Below, piece by piece: positions 22,045-34,175 of a DNA stretch of 64,000 nt. The stretch lies in contig NZ_VRKN01000016.1 of assembly GCF_008080435.1 (NCBI RefSeq), positions 1 through 64,000 on the forward strand, given 5' to 3'. The translations under genes were made by a program, and so were the position numbers. A model generated the notes under the pieces. That model did not search any database. It saw only the letters and a program-made list of their open reading frames with translations, and was not told where the DNA came from. Origin of the DNA: Enterobacter asburiae. GTDB lineage: Bacteria > Pseudomonadota > Gammaproteobacteria > Enterobacterales > Enterobacteriaceae. The number at the start of each line of letters is the position of its first letter. Position 1 is the first letter of the stretch.

Positions 22045-24477
22045 TTACAGCAGCTTAGCCAGACGGTTGATGTCGGACTGGATGGCCCCGGCGGTAACAT
22101 CGCGCCCTGCGCCAGGACCGCGGATCACCAGCGGGTTATCGCGGTACCAGCGGCTTTCGATGGCGAAGACGTTATCACACGGCAGCAGCGCCGCCAGCGG
22201 ATGTTCAGGACGCACCGCCTCGACGCCGACTCGCACTTTTCCATTGGCCTCGAAACGCGCCACATAGCGAAGCACCAGCCCCATCTCGTTCGCCGCTTCC
22301 AGACGCTGCACCATCTGCTCGTTAAGCTCTTCACCATTTTCAAAGAAATGGTCCACAGAACCTTCTTCACAGCCGGCAGGCACCAGCGATTCGACGCGGA
22401 CGGAATCCGGTTCGATGTCGTAACCGGCTTCACGCGCCAGGATCACCAGCTTACGCATCACGTCTTTACCGGAGAGGTCAACGCGCGGATCGGGTTCCGT
22501 TAAGCCCTGCTGCCACGCCTGATCCACCAGGTCGGTGAACGGTACGGTGCCGTCAAACTGCAGGAAAAGCCATGAGAGCGTGCCGGAGAAGATACCGCTC
22601 AGCGCCAGAATGCTGTCGCCGCTTTCAATCAGATCACGCACGGTGTGGTTAACCGGCAGGCCCGCGCCCACGGTGGCGTTATACAGCCAGTGGCGCCCTG
22701 TTTTTTCAAACGCGTCGTGGATCTGGCGGTATTTATCGGTACTGCTTGCCCCCGCCAGCTTATTGGCACTGATGACGTGAAAACCGTGGCTGGCGAAATC
22801 AAGGTACTGATCGGCCAGCTGTTCGCTGGCAGTGACGTCCAGCACCACCAGATCGTCATACGGGTGCGCCCGCATCCACAGGAACAGCGACTCTTCATCC
22901 TGCTCTACGGCTTCATCATTAAAGAAGGCAAGCGCGCGGCTGGCGTCCAGCCCTTCGTAGTTCAGCAGGCTGCGGCGGCTGTCCACTACGCCCGCGAGAA
23001 TGAATTCGAATCCGGTACGCGCTGAGAGTGTTACCTGTTCGCGGGCAAACAGCTCCAGCCAGCGGGAACCGATGTTGCCTTTACCAAACAGCACCAGACC
23101 GATGCGTTTTTCCGCGCGGAACAGGGAGGTGTGCAGGCCCTGAATCAGGCTCTCGGTTGGCCCTTTACGCAGGACGGCGACCAGGCTGATGCCCTCTTCC
23201 GACTGCCAGGTGACCTCCACCGGCTGGCCTTTCAGCTGCTGCCAGAAGCGGTGGCAGTGCAGCGGGTTACGGGTGACGCCCGCGCCCACCATCGCCACCA
23301 GCGCCAGTCCCTGACGCAGGCGAAGCTCGCCCGGCAGGCCCGCTTCATCCAGAATTTTCAGCGCGCTGTCAGCCACTTCAGCGGTATAGCAGAACTGCAG
23401 CAGCTGGCGGTCATTGTGAACACCAACGGCCAGCGGGCGTACCTGAGCACGCTTTAATACCAGGTCGATATCTTTATGCGCCAGTTTGAAGTCCTGGCCC
23501 GCAGGCACCTGGAACTCAATCAGGCAGATGTCGTCATGGCTGGTGACGATACGCGCCCCGGTACCGGACGCCAGCACGCGCTCAATGCGCGTGGAGCCTT
23601 GATCCGGGGTGTAACTGCAGCGCAGCTGGAGGTCGATATCGCTGCCGGAAACCGGCTGCAGCGTGCGCGCGTGCAGTACCGGCGCGGCCAGACGCGCCAG
23701 CTCGCTTGCTTCGTCGAGACGCAGCAGCGGCAGCAGACAGGCATCTTTCACTTTACGCGGATCCGCGCTGTAAACACCGGCCACATCGCTCCAGATGGTG
23801 ACGCGGGACACGCCCGCCAGGGCACCAATTTGCGTTGCCGAGTAGTCCGAACCGTTACGGCCCAGCAGCACGGTTTCGCCCGCGTTGCTACGGCTGATAA
23901 AGCCGGTGACGACAATACGTTTGCCCGGATGCTGCACCAGCAGCTGTTGCAGCAGCGGGTAGGACAACCCTTCATCTACCTGCGGCTGCGCGGCGCGTTC
24001 GGCACGCAGGAAATCACGCGCATCGAGCCAGGCCGCTTCCACACCCAGGTGTTGCAGCACGGCCGCCATCAGGCGCGCGGACCACACTTCACCGTGGCCC
24101 ACCACTTCGGCATACACCGCATCGGTAATTCCGCTGTCCAGCAGGGCAGCCAGACGCTCAAGGTCATGCGTGAAGGCGCTGATCAGCCCGTCCGCCATGT
24201 CCGCAGGCAGCAGGCCGGCAATCAGCTCGCTCTGGTAACGGCGTAAGGACTGTTGCACCTGATGCGCAGAAAGGCGATCGGTCTGGCTCAGTTTCAGCCA
24301 GCTAATCAACTGGTTGGTGGTGCTGCCCGCCGCCGAGACAACCATCATGTCACCCGGCTGTGAATATTCCGTCATGATCCCTGCGACACGCAGGTAACAT
24401 TTCACATCAGCAAGACTACTACCACCAAACTTGTGCAGTTGACGACCCTTCGCCCCTGCCTGCGCTATCACACTCAT
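22045..24477 (-). CDS. metL: bifunctional aspartokinase II / homoserine dehydrogenase II
   Basis: Catalyses the first and third steps of the aspartate pathway toward homoserine and methionine. The 810 residues equal E. coli MetL. The N-terminal kinase (KFGGSSLADVKCYL; about 1-250), a central regulatory region and the C-terminal homoserine dehydrogenase (GLVLFGKGNIGSRWLELF; VISANKLAG) are intact. In the dehydrogenase active site the segment reads PDPRVDLSGKDVMRK; the catalytic Asp, second Asp and Lys are kept, while the first Asp of the usual DD pair is Val (codon GTT). The two-codon gap to metB shows the metBL operon. Confidence 0.96.
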   Translation of the reverse strand: MSVIAQAGAKGRQLHKFGGSSLADVKCYLRVAGIMTEYSQPGDMMVVSAAGSTTNQLISWLKLSQTDRLSAHQVQQSLRRYQSELIAGLLPADMADGLISAFTHDLERLAALLDSGITDAVYAEVVGHGEVWSARLMAAVLQHLGVEAAWLDARDFLRAERAAQPQVDEGLSYPLLQQLLVQHPGKRIVVTGFISRSNAGETVLLGRNGSDYSATQIGALAGVSRVTIWSDVAGVYSADPRKVKDACLLPLLRLDEASELARLAAPVLHARTLQPVSGSDIDLQLRCSYTPDQGSTRIERVLASGTGARIVTSHDDICLIEFQVPAGQDFKLAHKDIDLVLKRAQVRPLAVGVHNDRQLLQFCYTAEVADSALKILDEAGLPGELRLRQGLALVAMVGAGVTRNPLHCHRFWQQLKGQPVEVTWQSEEGISLVAVLRKGPTESLIQGLHTSLFRAEKRIGLVLFGKGNIGSRWLELFAREQVTLSARTGFEFILAGVVDSRRSLLNYEGLDASRALAFFNDEAVEQDEESLFLWMRAHPYDDLVVLDVTASEQLADQYLDFASHGFHVISANKLAGASSTDKYRQIHDAFEKTGRHWLYNATVGAGLPVNHTVRDLIESGDSILALSGIFSGTLSWLFLQFDGTVPFTDLVDQAWQQGLTEPDPRVDLSGKDVMRKLVILAREAGYDIEPDSVRVESLVPAGCEEGSVDHFFENGEELNEQMVQRLEAANEMGLVLRYVARFEANGKVRVGVEAVRPEHPLAALLPCDNVFAIESRWYRDNPLVIRGPGAGRDVTAGAIQSDINRLAKLL

Positions 24478-24479
24478 GA

Positions 24480-25640
24480 TTACCCCTTGGCTGCGATCCG
24501 GAAGGCATTTTCCAGATCGGCAATTAAATCTTCAGAATCTTCAATACCGGTTGAGATCCGCAGCAGCGTCTCAGAAATCCCGGCGGCGGCACGTGCTTCG
24601 GGTGCCATACCTGCGTGCGTCATGGTCGCGGCGTGGGAGATTAAGCTTTCAACCCCACCTAAGGATTCCGCCAGCGTAAACAATGACAGCCCGCTCAGGA
24701 AGCGACGCAGCGTTTGCTCGTCACCGTCCAGTTCAAAACTTAACATCGCGCCAAACCCTTTCTGCTGACGCGCGGCAATCTCGTGCCCCTGATTTTCCGG
24801 CAGCGACGGGTGATAAAGCTTTTTCACCAGCGGCTGGTTTTTCAGGAAATCGACAATCGCCTGGGCATTGCGCTGCGCCATATCCATGCGCGGCGACAGC
24901 GTGCGGATGCCGCGCAACAGCAGATAGCTGTCGAAGGCACCCGCGGTGACGCCAATATTATTGGCCCACCATGCCAGTTCGGTGACAACGTCGGGATCTT
25001 TGGCAATCACCACGCCCGCTACCACATCAGAATGGCCGTTCAGATATTTAGTGCATGAATGCAATACCAGATCGGCACCCAGTGCGAGTGGGTTCTGAAG
25101 GGCCGGACTGAGGAACGTATTATCCACTACACTTATCGCTCCCGCATCCCTTGCGAGCTGACAAATTTTCGCAATATCGACAACGCGCAACAATGGATTG
25201 CTTGGACTTTCCACCAGAACCAGCTTTGGTTTCTCTGCCAGCGCCTGTTTCAGCGCCTGTTCGTCGTTTTGATCGACAAACAGTACGCGATAGCAGCCGC
25301 GTTTCGCCAGGCTATCAAACAGGCGATAGCTGCCGCCGTAGCAATCGTGCGGCGCAACCAGAAGGTCACCTGGTTTCAGGAACACCGTGGTCACCAGGTG
25401 AATGGCGGACATCCCTGTATTGGTTAATACTGCACCTGCGCCACCTTCCAGCTCGGCCAGCGCACGCTGGGTCACGTCACGCGTAGGGTTACCACGACGC
25501 GAATAATCATGCGCGCGGGGTTCATTAAATCCGGTGAAATTATAGGTACTGGAAAGATGAATCGGCGGGACAACGCAGCCGTACTGCTCGTCATCATTTA
25601 ATCCGCTACGCACTGCAATAGTGGCCTGTTTACGCGTCAT
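24480..25640 (-). CDS. metB: cystathionine gamma-synthase
   Basis: PLP enzyme that joins O-succinylhomoserine and cysteine to form cystathionine, committing sulfur to methionine. The 386 residues equal E. coli MetB. PLP lysine is Lys198 in LHSCTKYLNGHSD, and the Cys/Met-metabolism motifs YSRRGNPT and VVDNTFLSP are intact. First gene of metBL, divergent from metJ across MetJ boxes. The cytosolic product feeds MetC, whose gene is not in the window. Confidence 0.97.
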   Translation of the reverse strand: MTRKQATIAVRSGLNDDEQYGCVVPPIHLSSTYNFTGFNEPRAHDYSRRGNPTRDVTQRALAELEGGAGAVLTNTGMSAIHLVTTVFLKPGDLLVAPHDCYGGSYRLFDSLAKRGCYRVLFVDQNDEQALKQALAEKPKLVLVESPSNPLLRVVDIAKICQLARDAGAISVVDNTFLSPALQNPLALGADLVLHSCTKYLNGHSDVVAGVVIAKDPDVVTELAWWANNIGVTAGAFDSYLLLRGIRTLSPRMDMAQRNAQAIVDFLKNQPLVKKLYHPSLPENQGHEIAARQQKGFGAMLSFELDGDEQTLRRFLSGLSLFTLAESLGGVESLISHAATMTHAGMAPEARAAAGISETLLRISTGIEDSEDLIADLENAFRIAAKG

Positions 25641-25700
25641 GGTGAGGGCTTCCTGGCGAATGAGGTGAAAAGTCAGGCATCAGAGTAAACATTGAAAGTA

Positions 25701-25732
25701 TGGACGTCAATACATCTGGACATCTAAACTTC
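25701..25732. promoter_or_regulatory. MetJ operator between metB and metJ
   Basis: Four consecutive octamers TGGACGTC, AATACATC, TGGACATC and TAAACTTC (read on the plus strand; their complement follows AGACGTCT) lie between the divergent metB and metJ. This is the known autoregulatory arrangement: MetJ represses both directions. Confidence 0.9.
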
Positions 25733-25916
25733 TTTGCGTATAGATTGAGCAATGCGCAAATAGCCGTTAAAATTATATGCTTTAGTGCACGCTGCAGTGG
25801 CAATATCCGTGCCACGGTATCGTCTCTACGGTAAACTAGGCAAGATTGCGGTTCAAAACGGGTGGTTACAGGTTTTGCACCTTTAGATAAATGACTGAGA
25901 GGATTAAAGGTATCTC

Positions 25917-26234
25917 ATGGCTGAATGGAGCGGCGAATATATCAGCCCATACGCTGAGCACGGTAAGAAGAGTGAACAAGTAAAGAAAATTACGGTTTCT
26001 ATTCCTCTGAAGGTGTTGAAGATCCTCACCGATGAACGTACGCGTCGTCAGGTGAACAACCTGCGCCACGCGACCAACAGCGAACTGCTGTGCGAAGCGT
26101 TCCTGCATGCGTTTACCGGTCAACCGTTGCCGAACGATGACGATCTGCGTAAAGAGCGCAGTGATGAAATCCCGGAAGAGGCGAAGGTGATCATGCGTGA
26201 ACTGGGTATCGACCCGGAGACGTGGGAATACTGA
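25917..26234 (+). CDS. metJ: methionine regulon repressor MetJ
   Basis: Ribbon-helix-helix dimer that binds tandem met boxes with S-adenosylmethionine as corepressor. The 105-residue length is that of E. coli MetJ. The DNA-contacting beta strand is in [15 protein letters not shown] (about 22-37), followed by the two helices ([20 protein letters not shown]). Sequence is nearly invariant. Start [16 protein letters not shown] is standard. Confidence 0.98.
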   Translation: MAEWSGEYISPYAEHGKKSEQVKKITVSIPLKVLKILTDERTRRQVNNLRHATNSELLCEAFLHAFTGQPLPNDDDLRKERSDEIPEEAKVIMRELGIDPETWEY

Positions 26235-26245
26235 AAAGCGGATAC

Positions 26246-26275
26246 AAAAAAGGCACCTTGCGGTGCCTTTTTTTC
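26246..26275. terminator. bidirectional terminator between metJ and rpmE
   Basis: AAAAAAGGCACC-TTGC-GGTGCCTTTTTT is a symmetric hairpin between the convergent metJ and rpmE, with an A-run and a T-run, so it can end both transcripts. Confidence 0.92.
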
Positions 26276-26282
26276 GGGAAAC

Positions 26283-26495
26283 TTATTTAGCGCCCGGGAT
26301 GCTGAAACGCTTGTTGAAGCGGTCAACACGGCCACCGGTTGCAACATCACGCTGCTTACCAGTGTAGAACGGGTGGCATTTGCCGCACACGTCCAGGTTC
26401 AGATCGTGGCCCACGGTGGAGCGGATCTGGATAGAGTTACCGCAAGAACAGTTTGCAGTAATCATTTCGTATTTCGGGTGAATATCTTTTTTCAT
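26283..26495 (-). CDS. rpmE: 50S ribosomal protein L31 (zinc-binding form)
   Basis: Seventy-residue ribosomal protein that bridges the subunits and contacts 5S rRNA. The four zinc cysteines are present (CSCGN and CGKCHPF), so this is the C+ form replaced under zinc starvation by the Cys-free paralogue. The short N-terminal segment [16 protein letters not shown] is typical. Convergent with metJ. Confidence 0.97.
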   Translation of the reverse strand: MKKDIHPKYEMITANCSCGNSIQIRSTVGHDLNLDVCGKCHPFYTGKQRDVATGGRVDRFNKRFSIPGAK

Positions 26496-26566
26496 GGGAG
26501 AACCTCAGTTAAGGCCGCGTCGCTCTTCCAGCCCTAACGCCAGACACCACGCGATGTTGAATGTAA

Positions 26567-28891
<2,325 letters not shown>

Positions 28892-29010
28892 AGACGGATC
28901 GAAAAATTTAACGCTCCTCACACTTTTTATGAAAATTCTGTAACCGATTCCATTAACTATCTGTAAAAATGGTGATGTCAGAAGTTCGGTGTTCAGGCGA
29001 GGAGAAGACG

Positions 29011-30036
29011 TTGAAGTCCAGGAAAGAGGTTGCACCGGCGACCATGAAAGACGTTGCCCAGAAAGCACAAGTCTCTACGGCAACGGTATCCCGCGCATTA
29101 ATGAACCCGGATAAAGTCTCCCAGGCGACCCGTAACCGGGTGGAGCAGGCTGCGCTTGAAGTGGGCTATTTCCCACAGGCGATGGGGCGTAACGTCAAAC
29201 GCAATGAGTCGCGCACCATTCTGGTGATTGTGCCGGACATCTGCGATCCCTTCTTCAGCGAGATTATCCGCGGTATTGAAGTCACCGCAGCGGAACAGGG
29301 TTACCTGGTGCTGATTGGCGACTGCGCCCACCAGAACCAGCAGGAAAAAACCTTCATCGACCTCATTATCACCAAGCAGATCGACGGCATGCTGCTGCTT
29401 GGCTCTCGCCTGCCGTTTGATGCCAGCATTGAAGAGCAGCGTAATTTACCGCCGATGGTCATGGCCAACGAGTTTGCGCCAGAGCTGGAGCTGCCGACGG
29501 TCCATATTGATAACCTCACCGCCGCGTTCAACGCCGTAAATTATCTCCAGGAGCTGGGGCATAAGCGCATTGGTTGTATTGCCGGGCCGGAAGAGATGCC
29601 GCTGTGTCACTATCGCTTACAGGGCTACGTTCAGGCGCTGCGCCGTACCGGCGTCACCGTCGATCCGCACTACATTGCGCGCGGTGACTTTACCTTCGCC
29701 GCGGGTGGACAAGCGCTGGAGAAACTTCTGGACCTGCCTGAACCGCCAACCGCCGTATTTTGTCACAGCGACGTGATGGCGCTGGGCGCATTATCGTACG
29801 CCAAACGCCGCGGCCTGCGGATACCGAAAGATTTATCGATCATCGGATTCGATAATATTTCGCTTTCAGAATTTTGCGATCCGCCGCTCTCAACGGTCGC
29901 TCAGCCGCGTTATCAAATCGGCCGCGAAGCGATGCTGCTTTTGCTGGATCAGCTTCACGGTCAAACAGTTAGCAGCGGTTCGCGGTTGCTGGACTGCGAA
30001 CTGATTGTCCGCGGAACTACCCAGGCATTGACTTAA
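29011..30036 (+). CDS. cytR: LacI-family repressor of nucleoside uptake and catabolism
   Basis: Cytidine-responsive anti-activator that works with CRP at deo, udp, cdd, nupG and related promoters. The LacI-type helix-turn-helix begins at MKDVAQKAQVSTATVSRAL, followed by a periplasmic-binding-like effector domain (GRNVKRNESRTILVIVPDI onward). Choosing the TTG at 29011 behind GAGGAGAAG gives 341 residues, exactly the E. coli length, with 11 residues before MKDV as in E. coli. An in-frame ATG at 28969 would add 14 unrelated residues. Confidence 0.93.
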   Translation: MKSRKEVAPATMKDVAQKAQVSTATVSRALMNPDKVSQATRNRVEQAALEVGYFPQAMGRNVKRNESRTILVIVPDICDPFFSEIIRGIEVTAAEQGYLVLIGDCAHQNQQEKTFIDLIITKQIDGMLLLGSRLPFDASIEEQRNLPPMVMANEFAPELELPTVHIDNLTAAFNAVNYLQELGHKRIGCIAGPEEMPLCHYRLQGYVQALRRTGVTVDPHYIARGDFTFAAGGQALEKLLDLPEPPTAVFCHSDVMALGALSYAKRRGLRIPKDLSIIGFDNISLSEFCDPPLSTVAQPRYQIGREAMLLLLDQLHGQTVSSGSRLLDCELIVRGTTQALT

Positions 30037-30129
30037 AGTAAACGTCTTTCGGATACCCTTATCTGGTCAAAGCCCCGCCGCTTAAGTAACATGGCGGACT
30101 GACGAACGAATAAATACAGCGAAACGATA

Positions 30130-31125
30130 GTGGCACAACGAGATTATGTACGTCGCGGCCAGCCGGCACCTTCGCGACGCAAAAAGAGTAGCTCAAGGAA
30201 AAAGCAACGTAACCTGCCTGCTGTATCGCCAGCAATGGTCGCTATTGCTGCGGCTGTAGTCGTCGCCTTTATTGGTGGCCTGTACTTTATCACGCACCAT
30301 AAAAAAGAAGAGTCTGAGGCGCTTCAGGCCAGTAAAGTTGCCGGAAATGGCCTTCCTCCGAAGCCTGAAGAGCGCTGGCGCTATATCAAAGAGCTGGAAA
30401 GCCGTCAGCCTGGGGTGCGTGCGCCAACCGAACCTTCTGCGGGCGGTGAAGTGCAGAATGCGAATCAGCTGACGGATGAACAGCGTCAGCTGCTGGCACA
30501 AATGCAGGCCGATATGCGCCAGCAGCCTACGCAGCTGAACGAAGTGCCGTGGAATGAGCAGACGCCGGCACAGCGCCAGCAAACGCTGCAGCGACGTCAG
30601 GCGCAACAGCAGATTCAGCAGCAACAGCAGCAGCAGTGGGCGCAAACCCAGCCGGTGCAGCAGCCGAAAGCACAGCCGCGGGTAACGGAACAGCCATACC
30701 AGCAGCAGACGCGTACGGTGCAGTCTCAACCGGTCCAACAGCAGCCGAAAACTCAGCCGCAGAAACAGGCGGCTCAGCCGTATCAGGATCTGCTCCAGAC
30801 GCCAGCGCATACCACCGCGCAGCAGCCGAAAACGCAGCAGGCCGCGCCGGTCACCAAAGAGACCGAAGCGCCGAAGCAGACGGCAGAGAAAAAAGACGAA
30901 CGCCGCTGGATGGTGCAGTGCGGTTCGTTCAAAGGCGCCGAGCAGGCGGAAACGGTACGCGCACAGCTGGCCTTTGAAGGGTTTGATTCACGTATTACCA
31001 CCAACAATGGCTGGAACCGCGTGGTGATTGGTCCGGTTAAAGGCAAAGAAAATGCCGATGGCACCATTTCGCGTTTGAAAGTGGCCGGCCACACAAACTG
31101 CATTCGACTCGCCTCCGGGGGTTGA
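30130..31125 (+). CDS. ftsN: cell division activator FtsN
   Basis: Late divisome protein that triggers septal peptidoglycan synthesis. It begins with GTG (MAQRDYVRRGQPAPSRRKK). The cytoplasmic tail is followed by one membrane segment (about 32-55, PAMVAIAAAVVVAFIGG) and a periplasmic essential helix region (PPKPEERWRYIKELE). Next comes a long Gln-rich linker (about 145-245), then the C-terminal SPOR domain (about 252-329, RRWMVQCGSFKGAEQAETV), which binds denuded septal glycan; its two cysteines are kept. At 331 aa it is longer than E. coli FtsN (319), the difference lying in the low-complexity linker. Confidence 0.96.
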   Translation: MAQRDYVRRGQPAPSRRKKSSSRKKQRNLPAVSPAMVAIAAAVVVAFIGGLYFITHHKKEESEALQASKVAGNGLPPKPEERWRYIKELESRQPGVRAPTEPSAGGEVQNANQLTDEQRQLLAQMQADMRQQPTQLNEVPWNEQTPAQRQQTLQRRQAQQQIQQQQQQQWAQTQPVQQPKAQPRVTEQPYQQQTRTVQSQPVQQQPKTQPQKQAAQPYQDLLQTPAHTTAQQPKTQQAAPVTKETEAPKQTAEKKDERRWMVQCGSFKGAEQAETVRAQLAFEGFDSRITTNNGWNRVVIGPVKGKENADGTISRLKVAGHTNCIRLASGG

Positions 31126-31160
31126 AACCCCCAAAATCCCCCCCATCTATCATTTAATTC

Positions 31161-31192
31161 AGCCCTGAGCACAGGCTCAGGGCTTCTGTTTC
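31161..31192 (+). terminator. terminator of ftsN
   Basis: AGCCCTGAGC-ACAG-GCTCAGGGCT followed by TCTGTTT, about 35 bp after ftsN and before hslV. The T-tract is interrupted, so some read-through is possible. Confidence 0.75.
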
Positions 31193-31219
31193 CCGATTCT
31201 GTAACCAGGGGGTCTGCTC

Positions 31220-31750
31220 GTGACAACAATAGTAAGTGTACGCCGTAACGGCCATGTGGTAATCGCCGGTGATGGCCAGGCCACGCTGGGTAATACCGTC
31301 ATGAAAGGCAACGTGAAGAAAGTGCGCCGTCTCTACAACGACAAAGTGATCGCCGGTTTTGCAGGCGGCACGGCGGACGCCTTTACGCTGTTTGAACTGT
31401 TTGAACGCAAACTGGAAATGCACCAGGGTCATCTGGTGAAAGCTGCCGTTGAGCTGGCGAAAGACTGGCGTACCGACCGCATGCTGCGCAAGCTCGAAGC
31501 GCTGCTGGCCGTGGCCGATGAAACCGCCTCGCTGATCATCACCGGTAACGGTGACGTGATTCAGCCGGAAAATGACCTGATTGCCATCGGCTCTGGCGGC
31601 CCTTATGCCCAGGCTGCAGCCCGCGCGCTGTTGGAAAATACCGACATGAACGCGCGTGATATCGCGGTGAAGGCGTTGGATATTGCAGGTGATATCTGCA
31701 TTTATACCAACCACAACCACACCATCGAAGAATTGACCTCCAAAGCGTAA
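31220..31750 (+). CDS. hslV: ATP-dependent protease HslUV, peptidase subunit
   Basis: Dodecameric threonine protease of the proteasome-like HslUV (ClpQY) complex. The 176 residues equal E. coli HslV and start with GTG. After removal of Met the catalytic Thr1 is exposed ([10 protein letters not shown]). GDGQATLGN and the nucleophile-region lysine ([19 protein letters not shown]) are present. It lies 9 bp before hslU, so the two are one operon; sigma-32 control is known in E. coli but was not scored here. Confidence 0.98.
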   Translation: MTTIVSVRRNGHVVIAGDGQATLGNTVMKGNVKKVRRLYNDKVIAGFAGGTADAFTLFELFERKLEMHQGHLVKAAVELAKDWRTDRMLRKLEALLAVADETASLIITGNGDVIQPENDLIAIGSGGPYAQAAARALLENTDMNARDIAVKALDIAGDICIYTNHNHTIEELTSKA

Positions 31751-31759
31751 GGATCTCCC

Positions 31760-33094
31760 ATGTCTGAAATGACCCCACGCGAAATTGTCAGCGAACTGAA
31801 CAAACATATTATCGGCCAGGATAACGCCAAGCGTTCGGTGGCTATCGCTCTGCGTAACCGCTGGCGTCGTATGCAGCTTGACGAAGAGCTGCGCCACGAA
31901 GTGACGCCGAAAAACATTCTGATGATCGGCCCGACCGGCGTCGGTAAAACTGAAATCGCCCGTCGTCTGGCGAAGCTGGCTAACGCACCGTTTATCAAAG
32001 TTGAAGCCACCAAGTTCACCGAAGTGGGCTATGTGGGTAAAGAAGTGGACTCCATCATCCGCGATCTGACCGACTCGGCGATCAAGATGGTGCGCGTCCA
32101 GGCGATCGAGAAAAACCGCTATCGCGCGGAAGAGATGGCTGAAGAGCGCATTCTCGACGTGCTGATCCCACCGGCAAAAAACAACTGGGGCCAGGCAGAG
32201 CAGCAGGCGGAACCTTCTGCGGCACGTCAGGCATTCCGCAAGAAACTGCGTGAAGGCCAGCTGGATGACAAAGAGATTGAGATCGATCTCGCTGCCGCGC
32301 CAATGGGTGTGGAAATCATGGCACCTCCGGGCATGGAAGAGATGACCAGCCAGCTGCAGTCTATGTTCCAGAACCTGGGCGGCCAGAAGCAGAAAGCACG
32401 TAAGCTGAAAATCAAAGACGCGATGAAGCTGCTGATTGAAGAAGAAGCGGCGAAGCTGGTGAACCCGGAAGAGCTGAAGCAGGACGCTATCGACGCGGTT
32501 GAGCAGCACGGGATCGTGTTTATCGACGAAATCGACAAGATCTGTAAGCGCGGCGGCAACAGCTCCGGCCCGGATGTGTCCCGCGAAGGCGTTCAGCGCG
32601 ACCTGCTGCCGCTGGTTGAAGGCTGCACCGTCTCCACCAAGCACGGCATGGTGAAAACGGACCACATCCTGTTTATCGCTTCAGGCGCGTTCCAGGTTGC
32701 CAGCCCGTCGGATCTGATCCCCGAACTGCAGGGGCGTCTGCCTATCCGCGTTGAGCTGCAGGCGCTGACCACCGAAGATTTCGAGCGTATCCTGACCGAA
32801 CCAAACGCCTCTGTGACCGTACAGTACAAAGCGCTGATGGCGACCGAAGGCGTGAATATCGAGTTCACCGAAGACGGTATCAAACGCATCGCCCAGGCCG
32901 CATGGCAGGTCAACGAAACCACCGAAAACATCGGTGCGCGTCGTCTGCACACCGTGCTGGAACGCCTGGTGGAAGATATCTCTTACGATGCGAGTGACCT
33001 TAACGGTCAAACCATTACCATTGACGCAGAATATGTGGGTAAACACCTGGATGCGTTAGTGGCAGATGAAGATCTGAGCCGTTTTATCCTATAA
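31760..33094 (+). CDS. hslU: ATP-dependent protease HslUV, ATPase subunit
   Basis: AAA+ unfoldase that feeds substrates to HslV. The 444-residue protein has Walker [13 protein letters not shown] (about 57-68), Walker [10 protein letters not shown] (about 253-261), the inserted I domain (about 110-240, rich in charged and Gln residues), the pore motif GYVGKEVDS, and the C-terminal tail EDLSRFIL, which inserts into HslV to activate it. One residue longer than E. coli HslU (443). Confidence 0.98.
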   Translation: MSEMTPREIVSELNKHIIGQDNAKRSVAIALRNRWRRMQLDEELRHEVTPKNILMIGPTGVGKTEIARRLAKLANAPFIKVEATKFTEVGYVGKEVDSIIRDLTDSAIKMVRVQAIEKNRYRAEEMAEERILDVLIPPAKNNWGQAEQQAEPSAARQAFRKKLREGQLDDKEIEIDLAAAPMGVEIMAPPGMEEMTSQLQSMFQNLGGQKQKARKLKIKDAMKLLIEEEAAKLVNPEELKQDAIDAVEQHGIVFIDEIDKICKRGGNSSGPDVSREGVQRDLLPLVEGCTVSTKHGMVKTDHILFIASGAFQVASPSDLIPELQGRLPIRVELQALTTEDFERILTEPNASVTVQYKALMATEGVNIEFTEDGIKRIAQAAWQVNETTENIGARRLHTVLERLVEDISYDASDLNGQTITIDAEYVGKHLDALVADEDLSRFIL

Positions 33095-33123
33095 TCGCGG
33101 TTACTGGATTCTCATCACGTTTA

Positions 33124-33150
33124 ATGGGGGCTAATGCCCCCATTTTTATT
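33124..33150 (+). terminator. terminator of hslVU
   Basis: ATGGGGGC-TAAT-GCCCCCAT followed by TTTTATT between hslU and menA. Confidence 0.88.
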
Positions 33151-33162
33151 GGCTAAATACTT

Positions 33163-34083
33163 ATGACTGACATCAGCCGTACTCAGGCGTGGCTCGAAAG
33201 TCTGCGCCCTAAAACACTTCCTCTGGCCTTTGCCGCGATTATCGTCGGCACCGCCCTTGCCTGGTGGCAGGGTTATTTCGATCCGCTGGTCGCCGCGCTG
33301 GCATTGATTACCGCCGGCCTGCTACAAATCCTCTCCAATCTCGCCAACGACTACGGCGACGCGGTAAAAGGCAGCGACAAGCCGGACCGCATAGGGCCAC
33401 TGCGCGGAATGCAGAAAGGGGTGATTACCCAGGCGCAGATGAAACGCGCGCTGATTATCACCGTGGTGCTGATCTGCGTATCCGGCCTGGCGCTGGTGAC
33501 GGTGGCGTCTAATACCACCAGCGATTTCATTGGCTTCCTGGTGCTGGGGTTGTTGGCCATTATCGCGGCCATTACCTATACCGTCGGCACACGCCCTTAC
33601 GGTTATATTGGGCTCGGGGATATCTCCGTACTGGTGTTCTTCGGCTGGCTGAGCGTGATGGGAAGCTGGTACCTGCAGGCGCATACGGTGATCCCTGCCC
33701 TGTTCCTGCCCGCGACCGCCTGCGGTCTGCTGGCGACGGCGGTCCTCAACATCAACAACCTGCGCGACATCGACAGCGATCGCGAGAACGGCAAAAACAC
33801 CCTGGCGGTTCGTCTGGGGCCGGTCAATGCCCGCCGCTATCATGCCTGCCTGCTCATTGGCGCACTGGTTTGCCTGGCGCTGTTTAACCTGATTTCCCTG
33901 CAGAGCTTGTGGGGCTGGCTGTTTGTGCTTGCCGCGCCGCTGCTGATTAAGCAGGCCCGTTTTGTGATACGTGAACTCAGCCCGTCCGCCATGCCGCCGA
34001 TGCTGGAACGCACGGTAAAAGGTGCATTGCTGACTAACCTGTTGTTCGTCATTGGGATTGTCCTGAGCCAGACGCTCAGTTAG
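33163..34083 (+). CDS. menA: 1,4-dihydroxy-2-naphthoate octaprenyltransferase
   Basis: UbiA-family membrane prenyltransferase that makes demethylmenaquinone, the quinone step for anaerobic respiration. The 306-residue protein has about nine membrane helices and two Asp-rich motifs for Mg-diphosphate binding: NDYGDAVKGSDKPD and NNLRDIDSDRENGK. Two residues shorter than E. coli MenA at the N-terminus. Its role links to the formate dehydrogenase-O encoded later in the window, which donates electrons to the quinone pool. Confidence 0.96.
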   Translation: MTDISRTQAWLESLRPKTLPLAFAAIIVGTALAWWQGYFDPLVAALALITAGLLQILSNLANDYGDAVKGSDKPDRIGPLRGMQKGVITQAQMKRALIITVVLICVSGLALVTVASNTTSDFIGFLVLGLLAIIAAITYTVGTRPYGYIGLGDISVLVFFGWLSVMGSWYLQAHTVIPALFLPATACGLLATAVLNINNLRDIDSDRENGKNTLAVRLGPVNARRYHACLLIGALVCLALFNLISLQSLWGWLFVLAAPLLIKQARFVIRELSPSAMPPMLERTVKGALLTNLLFVIGIVLSQTLS

Positions 34084-34175
34084 CTGACAAATATCAATTA
34101 ACAATTGATGATTTTGCCAACAACGCGTTTCGCACGATATACTGAACACATTCGCAGCAACTGAGCGTTAAACCT

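Noticed and set aside
28969-29010. Upstream ATG start for cytR
   Set aside because: Adds 14 residues unlike CytR and ignores the good GAGGAG Shine-Dalgarno placed for the TTG at 29011, which gives the exact family length.
31154-32665. 503-codon open frame opposite hslV and hslU
   Set aside because: Lies wholly antisense to two highly conserved genes; long antisense frames are common in GC-rich codon-biased sequence.
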